This document shows positions 1 through 6,871 of a DNA stretch of 6,932 bases, piece after piece. The stretch is taken from positions 1 to 6,932 of the forward strand of contig CAJQNM010000084.1 of NCBI GenBank assembly GCA_905479665.1, given 5' to 3'. How positions within the stretch are numbered: position 1 is the first letter of the stretch; each line of letters starts with the position of its first letter. The notes beneath the pieces are model-generated. The model did not search any database, was not told where the DNA came from, and saw only the letters and a list, made by a program, of their open reading frames with translations. The translations under genes were made by a program, and so were the position numbers. The stretch is from an uncultured Saprospiraceae bacterium (lineage in GTDB: Bacteria > Bacteroidota > Bacteroidia > Chitinophagales > Saprospiraceae).

Positions 1-60
1 CAAGTCCGGGAAGGACGGCAGATCTAAAATGTGTTGCGTCCCTGCCGGAGCGGCATCCTG
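1..60. repeat. GC-rich stretch with inverted repeats, possible dispersed repeat
   Basis: This stretch contains two short inverted repeats: GTCC/GGAC at 4-7 and 13-16, and TGCCG/CGGCA at 43-47 and 51-55 around a GAG loop. It is visibly richer in G and C than the AT-rich sequence that follows from about 78. The segment TGTTGCGTCCCTGCC (32-46) resembles the GCGTCCCT-type interspersed palindromic repeats I recall from non-coding DNA of some Bacteroidota and cyanobacteria. That resemblance is from memory only; the copy number in this genome is unknown. It could also be the end of a gene lying outside the window. Confidence 0.3.
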
Positions 61-165
61 CGACTGCGCTTCATGGCAATAATTTATTAACGAATATAAT
101 CTTAATCTGAAATAATCAGCAAATTCACTTTTGCTAATTAATAATTAATGAACACGCTCTGGCAA

Positions 166-183
166 GTGTGTGTGTGTGTGTGT
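166..183. repeat. (GT)9 dinucleotide microsatellite
   Basis: Nine uninterrupted GT units (AC on the other strand) lie in AT-rich non-coding DNA, about 90 bases beyond the stop codon of the minus-strand oxygenase gene. The tract is outside any supported coding region, so a length change would not shift a reading frame here. It may be prone to slippage. No promoter is recognisable around it. Confidence 0.85.
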
Positions 184-233
184 TGAATATCGGACTCTAT
201 CCAATCTGGTTTTAACGCATTGTTTGCGAATTC

Positions 234-252
234 AAGGGGCTAAAGCCGCCTT
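234..252 (-). terminator. Weak hairpin after the minus-strand operon
   Basis: AAGGGGC (234-240) can pair across a TAAA loop with GCCGCCTT (245-252), leaving one bulged base and giving seven base pairs. It lies about 20 bases beyond the stop codon of the PhyH-family gene in the direction of transcription, where a terminator is expected. On the minus strand the hairpin is not followed by a proper run of T, so it is a poor intrinsic terminator and may act only as an RNA 3'-end structure or not at all. Confidence 0.3.
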
Positions 253-271
253 GGAATGAGTTTCTTCATTT

Positions 272-1057
272 TTAATTAATGTCCAGTAAATAACACGCCG
301 CATCCGCAAGCCGCGTCTTGGTCTCCGGTAAAATATACCTGCGCTGGTCGACTTGCTGGTTTTGATCACGCGTGCAAAAATAACTATGCATCGATCTACG
401 CAGTTTGTCCGTTTGGTTGGTTGTGCCGCCGTGCCAGGTGTGTGAATTGAAAATGAAGACCGATCCCACTGCACCCTGAATCAATATTTCGTCCGGATGT
501 GAGGCTTCTTGATCAGGCATTTCGTCCTGAGGTAATTTGTCCCAGAGATGACTGCCGGGTACCACTCTGGTGGCTCCATTACGTGCAGTAAAATCGTCCA
601 GTAGCCAAATCGAATTGCACACTCTGTACTGCCCGTGCGGGAGACCATCCTTCCAGTCGACGTGTAGCTTTTGCAGACCCATGCCGGGTTTGGCTGCACG
701 ATAGTTTAGCGAGGATAATTTTATCTGGTCACCCAGTACGGCAGCGATGCCTGCCAGAACCTTCGGGTGACTATAAAATACGTCAAAGACAGAACCTTTA
801 TTCACAAGATCTGCCAGTCGATCTGCCCCCGCTTCTTTGGGGTGTCGGATGTATTTCGAGTCGGCGAGTTCGGAGCCAGCAGCCTCTCCTTCTAGATCAG
901 CAAGTACTGCAATGCGCTGATTTATTTTTTCGACCTCCGCCGTGCTGAGTATTTTGCCGAGATTGAGATAGCCTTGCTGAGCTAGGAAAGAAATTTCCTC
1001 TACACTGAGGGTGTCTTGTGAGATGCCGATTGCTTTTTTCCAGTCCACCATATTCAT
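272..1057 (-). CDS. Phytanoyl-CoA dioxygenase (PhyH) family Fe(II)/2-oxoglutarate oxygenase
   Basis: A 261-residue protein of the PhyH family, which are non-heme iron enzymes that couple decarboxylation of 2-oxoglutarate to hydroxylation or a related oxidation of a small molecule. The metal-binding HxD motif is at H132-V-D134 (LHVDWKDG). The distal histidine is most likely H209 in SHTWHGG (H206 is an alternative), followed by N214 and the RR pair 220-221, where R220 fits the 2-oxoglutarate carboxylate-binding arginine. So the catalytic set looks complete. VVPGSHLW (165-172) is the usual PhyH loop. There is no signal peptide or membrane segment, so it is probably cytoplasmic. The start is ATG at 1055-1057, 11 bases after the anti-sigma stop; a second in-frame ATG lies two codons later. 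No Shine-Dalgarno box is seen. It is the last gene of the sigma/anti-sigma operon. The substrate is unknown; PhyH relatives act on lipids, amino acids, ectoine and antibiotic precursors. Confidence 0.9.
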   Translation of the reverse strand: MNMVDWKKAIGISQDTLSVEEISFLAQQGYLNLGKILSTAEVEKINQRIAVLADLEGEAAGSELADSKYIRHPKEAGADRLADLVNKGSVFDVFYSHPKVLAGIAAVLGDQIKLSSLNYRAAKPGMGLQKLHVDWKDGLPHGQYRVCNSIWLLDDFTARNGATRVVPGSHLWDKLPQDEMPDQEASHPDEILIQGAVGSVFIFNSHTWHGGTTNQTDKLRRSMHSYFCTRDQNQQVDQRRYILPETKTRLADAACYLLDIN

Positions 1058-1068
1058 ATTGACGAATA

Positions 1069-1833
1069 CTAGCCAACCGGAATGGTACCAATGAGTTCAT
1101 CTAGATTGGGAGCTTGGCTGCCACCAGCAGGTTCGATGGTGATTGCATAGACATCCGTACCGCCCTCAAAATCTATTTCTTGCGGGATGCCACCTTCTCC
1201 AGAAAATGTGGAGAGCGGGATCGGGGCACCACTTCCCTTGAGAGACCAAAGTTGAAAAACCTGTTGTGGTGTAATGTTCGGCAGATTAATCGCCTGCAGA
1301 TAATTGGTTTGAGTATTGTTATTTGAATAAAGGAACAATGTGGTATTTGGATACTTGGGTGTTGCGCTAAGCGCTAAGACATCGCTCTCGTTAAATAGGC
1401 CATCAAAAAAGGCCAATCTATTTCCTTGTGCATCAACAATGGAGTCGCAATCCCTCTGCAAGATAGTCAGTTGATTTTCGAGTTCGGTTATTTGAGATTT
1501 ATTCATCCAGCCCCACAGCAGTGCTCCCAAAGCTAGAATTGAGGCCAGAAGGAGGCCTAGCCCCCAATTGCCGGACTTCTTGTCGTTGCTTGGTGGTTTT
1601 GGTTTTTCTGATCCAGAGATCTTTTTCAGGATCGTATCCTTTAGTGACGGATCTGGAAGCACAGCATGTGCAAGTGCAAAAGTGCCTAGCGCTGCTTCGA
1701 TCTCTTGTATTTCAGACATGAGCTCAGGATGATCTTTGACCATCTGCTCAACTTTCTGCCGCTCAGCGGCAGAAACGTCACCAATGACATACAGTTCAAG
1801 AAGTCCTGATTCTCTTAGTTCGTCAATGGTCAT
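1069..1833 (-). CDS. RskA-type membrane anti-sigma factor
   Basis: A 254-residue single-pass membrane protein matching the RskA (anti-sigma-K factor) family. Residues 1-75 form the cytoplasmic anti-sigma domain, with the family-style opening LLELYVIGDVSAAERQKVEQ. It has no HxxxCxxC zinc motif; the only cysteine is C129, beyond the membrane. A basic, proline-rich linker (77-88) precedes a transmembrane helix at about 90-110. A short predicted coiled coil (113-129) leads to the periplasmic RskA domain (about 150-254), with the hallmarks FQLWSLKGSGAP (193-204) and AITIEPAGGSQAP (230-242). It should bind and silence the sigma factor encoded immediately upstream until an envelope signal releases it, in many families by regulated proteolysis. 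Its ATG overlaps the sigma stop codon (ATGA, 1830-1833), implying translational coupling and fixed stoichiometry. The signal is unknown. Confidence 0.9.
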   Translation of the reverse strand: MTIDELRESGLLELYVIGDVSAAERQKVEQMVKDHPELMSEIQEIEAALGTFALAHAVLPDPSLKDTILKKISGSEKPKPPSNDKKSGNWGLGLLLASILALGALLWGWMNKSQITELENQLTILQRDCDSIVDAQGNRLAFFDGLFNESDVLALSATPKYPNTTLFLYSNNNTQTNYLQAINLPNITPQQVFQLWSLKGSGAPIPLSTFSGEGGIPQEIDFEGGTDVYAITIEPAGGSQAPNLDELIGTIPVG

Positions 1834-2429
1834 AGTGCAAGTACTACTAGCATTAACAATAACAGGAAGAGGCCAAAGAATAGCTTTTTATCCTGCTTTA
1901 CCTTTTCGCGCAAGGTCGAAATACTCGATCGAATCCGGGTCTTTACGGTACCGAGAGGTATCTGTAAGTGCTCAGATGCTTGACTGTGCGAGTAGCCTTG
2001 CAAATAGACTAAATCCAAAACCTTTCTGTGTTCGATATCCATACCTTCAAGGAGCGTATCGACATCAATTCCTGCGGTAGCAATATGTGTCGTCTCACCC
2101 GTATGTACGGTCGTATCAAATGAATCGGTTTTTTGGTTGTGCTCAAAAGACTTTAGGCGGCGGGCATCGATCGCCGAATTTCGTGCAATGCGTGCCATCC
2201 ATGTAAATAGTGACGCTTTATTCTCATCGTACTGATCGAAATTATTCCAGATTTTTAAAAAGGTCTGCTGCAAAACATCAGCAGCTAGGGAGGGTGACCC
2301 CACTACTCTTAGAGCTATACCATTTAGTGCCGGGGAATAATTATCGTAGAGCATAGCTAGACCTTTTTCATCGCGCTGACGCAGCAACGAAATAATCTCA
2401 CTTACTCTATGATTTTCAGATTTATTCAA
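1830..2429 (-). CDS. ECF-family RNA polymerase sigma factor with hydrophobic C-terminal tail
   Basis: A 199-residue sigma-70 family, extracytoplasmic-function (ECF) regulator that directs RNA polymerase to target promoters. Region 2 spans about 24-92 (LAADVLQQTFLKIW at 48-61, then FTWMARIARNSAIDARR at 75-91, the -10 recognition and core-binding helices). A variable linker follows (about 93-123). Region 4 spans about 126-176, with the helix-turn-helix YSHSQASEHLQIPLGTVKTRIR (146-167) for -35 recognition. There is no SnoaL or other extra domain. Unusually, residues 183-199 are almost entirely hydrophobic (LFFGLFLLLLMLVVLAL) after KQDKK, resembling a membrane anchor. The stop overlaps the anti-sigma start. 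The start codon is apparently TTG at 2427-2429; no in-frame ATG exists before residue 26, which would cut into region 2. It is probably the first gene of the minus-strand operon and may activate its own promoter. Confidence 0.9.
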   Translation of the reverse strand: MNKSENHRVSEIISLLRQRDEKGLAMLYDNYSPALNGIALRVVGSPSLAADVLQQTFLKIWNNFDQYDENKASLFTWMARIARNSAIDARRLKSFEHNQKTDSFDTTVHTGETTHIATAGIDVDTLLEGMDIEHRKVLDLVYLQGYSHSQASEHLQIPLGTVKTRIRSSISTLREKVKQDKKLFFGLFLLLLMLVVLAL

Positions 2430-2500
2430 AAATAACGGTCCATTCTAAATCCAGTCTTCTCAATCCAATCGTAGATGAAGTATATCGAGCAAACTAAATA
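2430..2500. promoter_or_regulatory. Divergent intergenic region with presumed back-to-back promoters
   Basis: These 71 bases lie between the sigma-factor start (minus) and the TPR-protein start (plus), so promoters for both operons must be here or within the ends of the genes. On the minus strand TTAGTTTG (2490-2497) differs by one base from the Bacteroidota housekeeping -7 consensus TAnnTTTG. On the plus strand TATATCGA (2481-2488) is AT-rich but no clear match. No Shine-Dalgarno box precedes either gene. The placement is certain; the individual promoter elements are tentative. Confidence 0.45.
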
Positions 2501-3757
2501 ATGAATATTAACATGAAGAATACTCTAAAGATAAACAAACTCCTACTACTTGGCTTACTCATTATCGTAAGCGCAGCAGTACTCCACATAGACTGGAAAA
2601 CAGAAGTGCCAGTGGGTCTTGCCGATTCCTCAGACACGTATGTACTTCTTCAGCGACCACAGGTCATCCAAGCGGGCATAGAGTGGACCCAAGTTCAGGA
2701 AAAATGGACGCAGTATCAGGAGAAACTTTCTGCCACTGGAAATAGCCACAAAGCCAAGTTGGCACTTGCTGAACTCTGTGTGCAGGAGGCACGTGTGACG
2801 GGTGAGCACGGATACTATTACCCGATGGCACTTGAGCTCACCGAAAGTGTCTTGACTACTCCTGAAATCCAATCGGATCTCCTTTTTTACGGTCTGACCC
2901 TCAAAGCCGGCGTCCAGTTGTCCCTGCACGAGTTTGTCAAAGCAAAAGAAACAGGACTGCGGGCTCAGGCACTCAATCCTCACAATGCTCAGATCTGTGG
3001 GGTCCTGACCGACTGCTACGTAGAATTGGGTGAATACGACAATGCGATCCAGATGGCCGATCGCATGGTGGCCATTCGCCCTGATTTACGGTCCTATTCT
3101 CGAGTTGCTTATCTCCGCGAAATTTATGGCCAGGTCGATGGTGCAGTTGAAGCGCTTGAAATGGCAATTACGGCGGGATATCCAGGAGATGAAGAAACTT
3201 CATGGGCCATGCTCACTTTGGCTGATTTATGTCTGGAATATGGGGATGCGGAAAAAGCGGGGACGATTTATCGACGTATTCTCATGGACCGACCCAACTA
3301 TCCTTTTGCTGTGGCAGGTCTTGCCAACGTCGAATGGAAAAAGAAAAATTACCGTGCTGCTGAAGATTATTTCCAGCGAGCACTGAGCATTATTCCGGAA
3401 GTGGGGTTTTTCATCGATCTCGCCCACTTGAAGAAGGAATTAAATCAGCCATATGAATATTTGGTCCGGGATATTCTGGGCATGCTTGAAGAAGATACAG
3501 AAGCAGGTCACATCATGAATATGGAGTATGCCGGTGTTCATCATGACTTGCTTGAAGAGCATCAACTAGCACTCAGCTATCTCGAAAAGGAATATCAAGT
3601 GCGACCAAATAATATTGACGTGAATTCAAGAATGGCCCAGATTTATCACGCACTTGAAGAAAAAGAAAAAGCACAGGCACATTTAACGGCAGCTCTAATG
3701 ACCGATTCCCAAGATCCCTTTATCAAGGAAATATCGCAAGTAATCGCACACAACTAG
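2501..3757 (+). CDS. Exported or membrane-anchored TPR-repeat protein
   Basis: A 418-residue protein with a hydrophobic N-terminal segment (about 13-29, after K6, K10 and K13) that acts as a signal peptide or signal anchor. There is no lipobox cysteine, so it is not a lipoprotein. The remainder, mostly helical, carries degenerate tetratricopeptide repeats. The clearest are at about 163-196 (LTDCYVELGEYDNAIQMADR, ending in P194), 235-268 (ADLCLEYGDAEKAGTIYRRI), 269-300 (ANVEWKKKNYRAAEDYFQRA, ending in P299) and 373-405 (MAQIYHALEEKEKAQAHLTA). TPR arrays are protein-binding scaffolds; no catalytic domain is seen. It probably sits in the periplasm or is tethered to the inner membrane and binds a partner, perhaps the DUF4331 protein encoded 54 bases downstream with no terminator between. 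The start is ATG at 2501; an in-frame ATG at 2513 (residue 5) is possible and would not alter the signal segment. Confidence 0.85.
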   Translation: MNINMKNTLKINKLLLLGLLIIVSAAVLHIDWKTEVPVGLADSSDTYVLLQRPQVIQAGIEWTQVQEKWTQYQEKLSATGNSHKAKLALAELCVQEARVTGEHGYYYPMALELTESVLTTPEIQSDLLFYGLTLKAGVQLSLHEFVKAKETGLRAQALNPHNAQICGVLTDCYVELGEYDNAIQMADRMVAIRPDLRSYSRVAYLREIYGQVDGAVEALEMAITAGYPGDEETSWAMLTLADLCLEYGDAEKAGTIYRRILMDRPNYPFAVAGLANVEWKKKNYRAAEDYFQRALSIIPEVGFFIDLAHLKKELNQPYEYLVRDILGMLEEDTEAGHIMNMEYAGVHHDLLEEHQLALSYLEKEYQVRPNNIDVNSRMAQIYHALEEKEKAQAHLTAALMTDSQDPFIKEISQVIAHN

Positions 3758-3811
3758 ATAAACCCAAATAGCAAATCCAATTTTCTAATAAACCTGAATA
3801 CAAATTTAATT

Positions 3812-6784
3812 ATGAAAAATCAAATACTACGATCAGGTAGTCTCCTCAAGAAATTTACCATGTCTCTGATCCTTTTGGTGACCTTGCAATTTATGATGAT
3901 GGCTTCAAGTCACCGTGAGGCGCCCCTTATCGCCAATGACCCCCTGGCCGATAACGTGGATGTGTACGCGTTCCGAAGCCCGGACAATCCCGATATGGTC
4001 ACCCTGATTGCAACGTATATTCCGATGCAATTGCCGTACGGAGGTCCTAATTACTATACCTTTGGTGAGGATATTCGCTACGAAATTCGGGTAGACAACG
4101 ATATCAACACCAATGGTGATGATATTATTTATCGTTTTACTTTCCGTCGTGAAAATGAGGACCCTAACACTTTTTTCAACATTCGCCTTGGAGCTGAAAA
4201 CCTCAAGACCACTTACCGCCTGGAGCGTAGCCTCGATGGAGGGGCATCTTATCGCACCATTGTAGAGCAAGGGGTCGTTCCGCCTTACAACATCGGTCCC
4301 AGATCGATCGGAGGAGGAGCTGGCCTTGGCACCACCTATGAAACCCTTTTTAATGACGCAATTACCACTGCCAATACGGGAGAAAAGGTCTTTGCCGGAC
4401 CAACTGATGATCCATTTTTTGTAGATCTCGGCGGTATTTTTGATCTAGGAGACGCTCCGCGACAGGGGGGACAACCGATCGATGGTCTGGCTTGCTTTAA
4501 TGTAAGTGCACTGGCCATTCAAGTGCCTATCTCAACACTTCTCAAAAGGGATGCACCTGCGGAGCCTACCAGTATCCTTGATCCCGACTATGTGATTGGA
4601 GTATGGGCATCTGCCAGCCGTCGGGCCATTCGCACCATTCGGACCAATGGTGAAATCAACCATACCGGTTTGTGGATTCAGGTCTCTCGCCTGGGCATGC
4701 CTCTTACCAATGAGGTGGTGATACCAGTCGGTTCGAAAGACTATTGGAATACCCTGACTCCTTACGACGAGATCAGTGAATTGACCCTAGACGAATTTTT
4801 CTACAATCCTGAACTGGCGCTCTACATGGACGATGATCAGTTTGGTGCTGCAGTGCCGGCTTTTACTCCGCTGCGCATTCAAACAAATTCGTTGGGATCA
4901 TTTGATTTTAGCAACGGAGCAGATGGACTATACGGTCTGAAAGGTTCTGATGCTGTGACCGGGACTGCGCTCGACGATGCGATCTTCGGCACCTTACTCT
5001 TGCCAGCACCAGGGAAACCTCGTTCGGTCGACCTCTGGCCCATATTTCACACCGGTGTACCAAATGTCATTCCATACCAATTGGCGACAGGCAAAGAAGG
5101 CAATCCACTGGCAGCGGGAAAACCTTTTGTGCATAATTTCCTTCCCAATGGAGGAGACATGCTTCGTCTCAACATGGCCGTACCACCCACTCCGCGCGAT
5201 GATGAAAATTTCAGCTCACTCGGCTTGGTTCAAGCAGCAGTGCTCGGTTTGACCACAGCACCTTACAATACCAATACGGATATCGAATTTATCCCCAATA
5301 TGGATGGATTTCCCAACGGACGTCGCCTCGAGGATGATGTAACGCGTATTGAGTTGCAGGCTGTAGCTGGTGTCGTACTTGCAGCAGTTGGTCTTTGGTA
5401 CGATGATTTTGACCCCGCCGTAGCCAATCCGGTCACGGACCAACTAGTGGGAGTGCTTACGTACACTACAGGAGTAGAAACCAACGATAAAGCATTTAGA
5501 TCAAGCTTCCCCTACCTCGCAATGCCTACCGCAGGTACCGATAATTGTTTTGCAGATTTATTTGACGAAGGGCCGGAACTAGAAACTGTTTCGCAATTCT
5601 TTAGCTCTTCAAATAATTCCGGAAAAATAGGATCGTTCTCCATCAAATCTGACAATTCAATTGACTACAGTGAATTTGTTAGTGCAGCAGGAGATGCTGA
5701 TGGTATCTTTTATGATCAAGAGGACGATGTGCTCTATCAATTAAATCGTACAGACAATGTCATAAATGCGTACAGCAATGTGGTGGCAAGTCTAGATGCG
5801 GGCGTGATACCGGATCTTACAGCAACGTCCACTTCCGATTTTAGCAATGGGCGCGAGATTGCGGCCGCTGGTGATTTATTGGTCGTGGCTCAAGATGCCA
5901 ATGATGCCAATAATATGCAAAATCGATTGTTGGTTTATGGTATCTCTGCAAATGAAATTACCTTGATGAATGAGTACGATGTAGACATCAATCTATGGGG
6001 TATTTATGCAGATGTAAATACCCTGTATGCGATCGTGGACAACTCTGACCAACTCGCCATTTTCGAAGATTTCTTTGCAAATCCAAATGGGGCAATAACT
6101 CCTGATCAAACAGTAACAGTGGCAGATATGACTCGTACGCATGGCATTACCTACGTGCCCGAAGATGACATTATGGTGCTTACGGATGTGGCCGAAGCTT
6201 CGAGTGATGTAGACGGTGCATTTACGGTGATTGCTGATTTTATGGCAGCAGCAGCTGACGGTATGATCGCTGCTGATGAGCAAATCATCGTAGAAGGCGA
6301 TCAAACACAACTTGGAAACCCGGTCGACATCGCATACGATGGCGCGAATGGATTGATTTATGTTGCCGAGCGAGCCAATGAGGGTGGAAAGATTCTTGTC
6401 TTCAGTGCCTCAGATGTGGGCAACGTGGTCCCGCAATCGGTAAGCCTTTTTGGAGGAGCGTCGGCCGTCTATCTCACGGGATCTGTGGGCGAAGGTGAGC
6501 CCACCACCACTACCGCAGTGATTAATGTGGGTGATGCCTCATTTGAGGTAAATGTCTTTCCCAATCCTGTGACTGAGTCTTTCAGCCTGCAGTTGGAGGG
6601 TGATGCCAGTCTGTTTCGCCACAGTCAGGTAGACATCATGACACTGGACGGTAAGATTATCGATAACATGAAAGGACTGGATGCCCAGACCCGTATTTCC
6701 GTTTCGGACTTACAGACGGGCATTTATTTGATCCACGTCTATGGTGATAAATTTGACCACACGGTCAAACTAAATAAAATCTGA
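3812..6784 (+). CDS. Secreted DUF4331-domain protein with propeller-like region and T9SS type A sorting domain
   Basis: A 990-residue modular secreted protein. Residues 1-32 form a signal peptide (K13-K14, hydrophobic 18-30, cleavage probably near MMASS). The mature protein opens with SHREAPLIANDPLADNVDVY (33-52), the hallmark of DUF4331, which runs to about 580 and includes GFPNGRRLEDDVTRIEL (499-515) near its end. The biochemical function of DUF4331 is not known to me. Residues 95-104 (DNDINTNGDD) resemble a calcium-binding loop. After a Ser/Asn-rich linker (598-604), about 605-890 holds repeats of the type GIFYDQEDDVLYQL (631-644), GIYADVNTLYAI (730-741), GITYVPEDDIMVL (778-790) and DIAYDGANGLIYVA (839-852), suggesting an NHL/YncE-like beta-propeller. 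A Thr-rich linker (898-901) precedes a T9SS type A domain (about 912-990: VFPNPVTESFSLQL, LQTGIYLIHVY, final VKLNKI). It is therefore exported by Sec, then carried across the outer membrane by T9SS and attached or released. Confidence 0.92.
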   Translation: MKNQILRSGSLLKKFTMSLILLVTLQFMMMASSHREAPLIANDPLADNVDVYAFRSPDNPDMVTLIATYIPMQLPYGGPNYYTFGEDIRYEIRVDNDINTNGDDIIYRFTFRRENEDPNTFFNIRLGAENLKTTYRLERSLDGGASYRTIVEQGVVPPYNIGPRSIGGGAGLGTTYETLFNDAITTANTGEKVFAGPTDDPFFVDLGGIFDLGDAPRQGGQPIDGLACFNVSALAIQVPISTLLKRDAPAEPTSILDPDYVIGVWASASRRAIRTIRTNGEINHTGLWIQVSRLGMPLTNEVVIPVGSKDYWNTLTPYDEISELTLDEFFYNPELALYMDDDQFGAAVPAFTPLRIQTNSLGSFDFSNGADGLYGLKGSDAVTGTALDDAIFGTLLLPAPGKPRSVDLWPIFHTGVPNVIPYQLATGKEGNPLAAGKPFVHNFLPNGGDMLRLNMAVPPTPRDDENFSSLGLVQAAVLGLTTAPYNTNTDIEFIPNMDGFPNGRRLEDDVTRIELQAVAGVVLAAVGLWYDDFDPAVANPVTDQLVGVLTYTTGVETNDKAFRSSFPYLAMPTAGTDNCFADLFDEGPELETVSQFFSSSNNSGKIGSFSIKSDNSIDYSEFVSAAGDADGIFYDQEDDVLYQLNRTDNVINAYSNVVASLDAGVIPDLTATSTSDFSNGREIAAAGDLLVVAQDANDANNMQNRLLVYGISANEITLMNEYDVDINLWGIYADVNTLYAIVDNSDQLAIFEDFFANPNGAITPDQTVTVADMTRTHGITYVPEDDIMVLTDVAEASSDVDGAFTVIADFMAAAADGMIAADEQIIVEGDQTQLGNPVDIAYDGANGLIYVAERANEGGKILVFSASDVGNVVPQSVSLFGGASAVYLTGSVGEGEPTTTTAVINVGDASFEVNVFPNPVTESFSLQLEGDASLFRHSQVDIMTLDGKIIDNMKGLDAQTRISVSDLQTGIYLIHVYGDKFDHTVKLNKI

Positions 6785-6840
6785 TCGGGCACTTGCATGA
6801 TGAGAATCAAGAATAGCTACACTATTCATTTTTAGAAGAA

Positions 6841-6871
6841 AGGCTCCCTTTAAAGAAAGGGGGCTTTTTTT
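6841..6871 (+). terminator. Strong intrinsic terminator of the TPR/DUF4331 operon
   Basis: GCTCCCTTT (6843-6851) pairs with AAAGGGGGC (6856-6864) around an AAAG loop, giving nine pairs including one T-G wobble. It is followed directly by seven Ts (6865-6871). It lies 56 bases beyond the DUF4331 stop codon, the right place to end the plus-strand transcript. On the minus strand there is no equivalent T run, so it works mainly in one direction. Confidence 0.92.

Noticed and set aside
1..141. Minus-strand frame open from about 141 to the left edge
   Set aside because: It stays open for over 45 codons but has no ATG, GTG or TTG start in a sensible place, and half of it lies in AT-rich non-coding DNA. 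It shows no recognisable motif, so chance is the better explanation.
1736..2080. Plus-strand open frame of 114 codons across the sigma/anti-sigma junction
   Set aside because: It lies wholly opposite two well-supported genes with clear family motifs, and its translation has no recognisable domain.
2630..2983. Minus-strand open frame of 117 codons opposite the TPR gene
   Set aside because: It is antisense to the TPR gene and has no family signal.
3030..3386. Plus-strand open frame of 118 codons inside the TPR gene
   Set aside because: It is an alternative frame of the TPR repeats, Trp- and Met-rich in a way typical of shifted frames.
3905..4270. Minus-strand open frame of 121 codons opposite the DUF4331 gene
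   Set aside because: It is antisense to the hallmark DUF4331 coding sequence and has no motif of its own.
5993..6310. Minus-strand open frame rich in Cys and His opposite the propeller region
   Set aside because: The Cys/His content suggested a zinc protein, but the residues have no regular spacing and arise as the antisense of GCA- and ATG-rich codons in the real gene.
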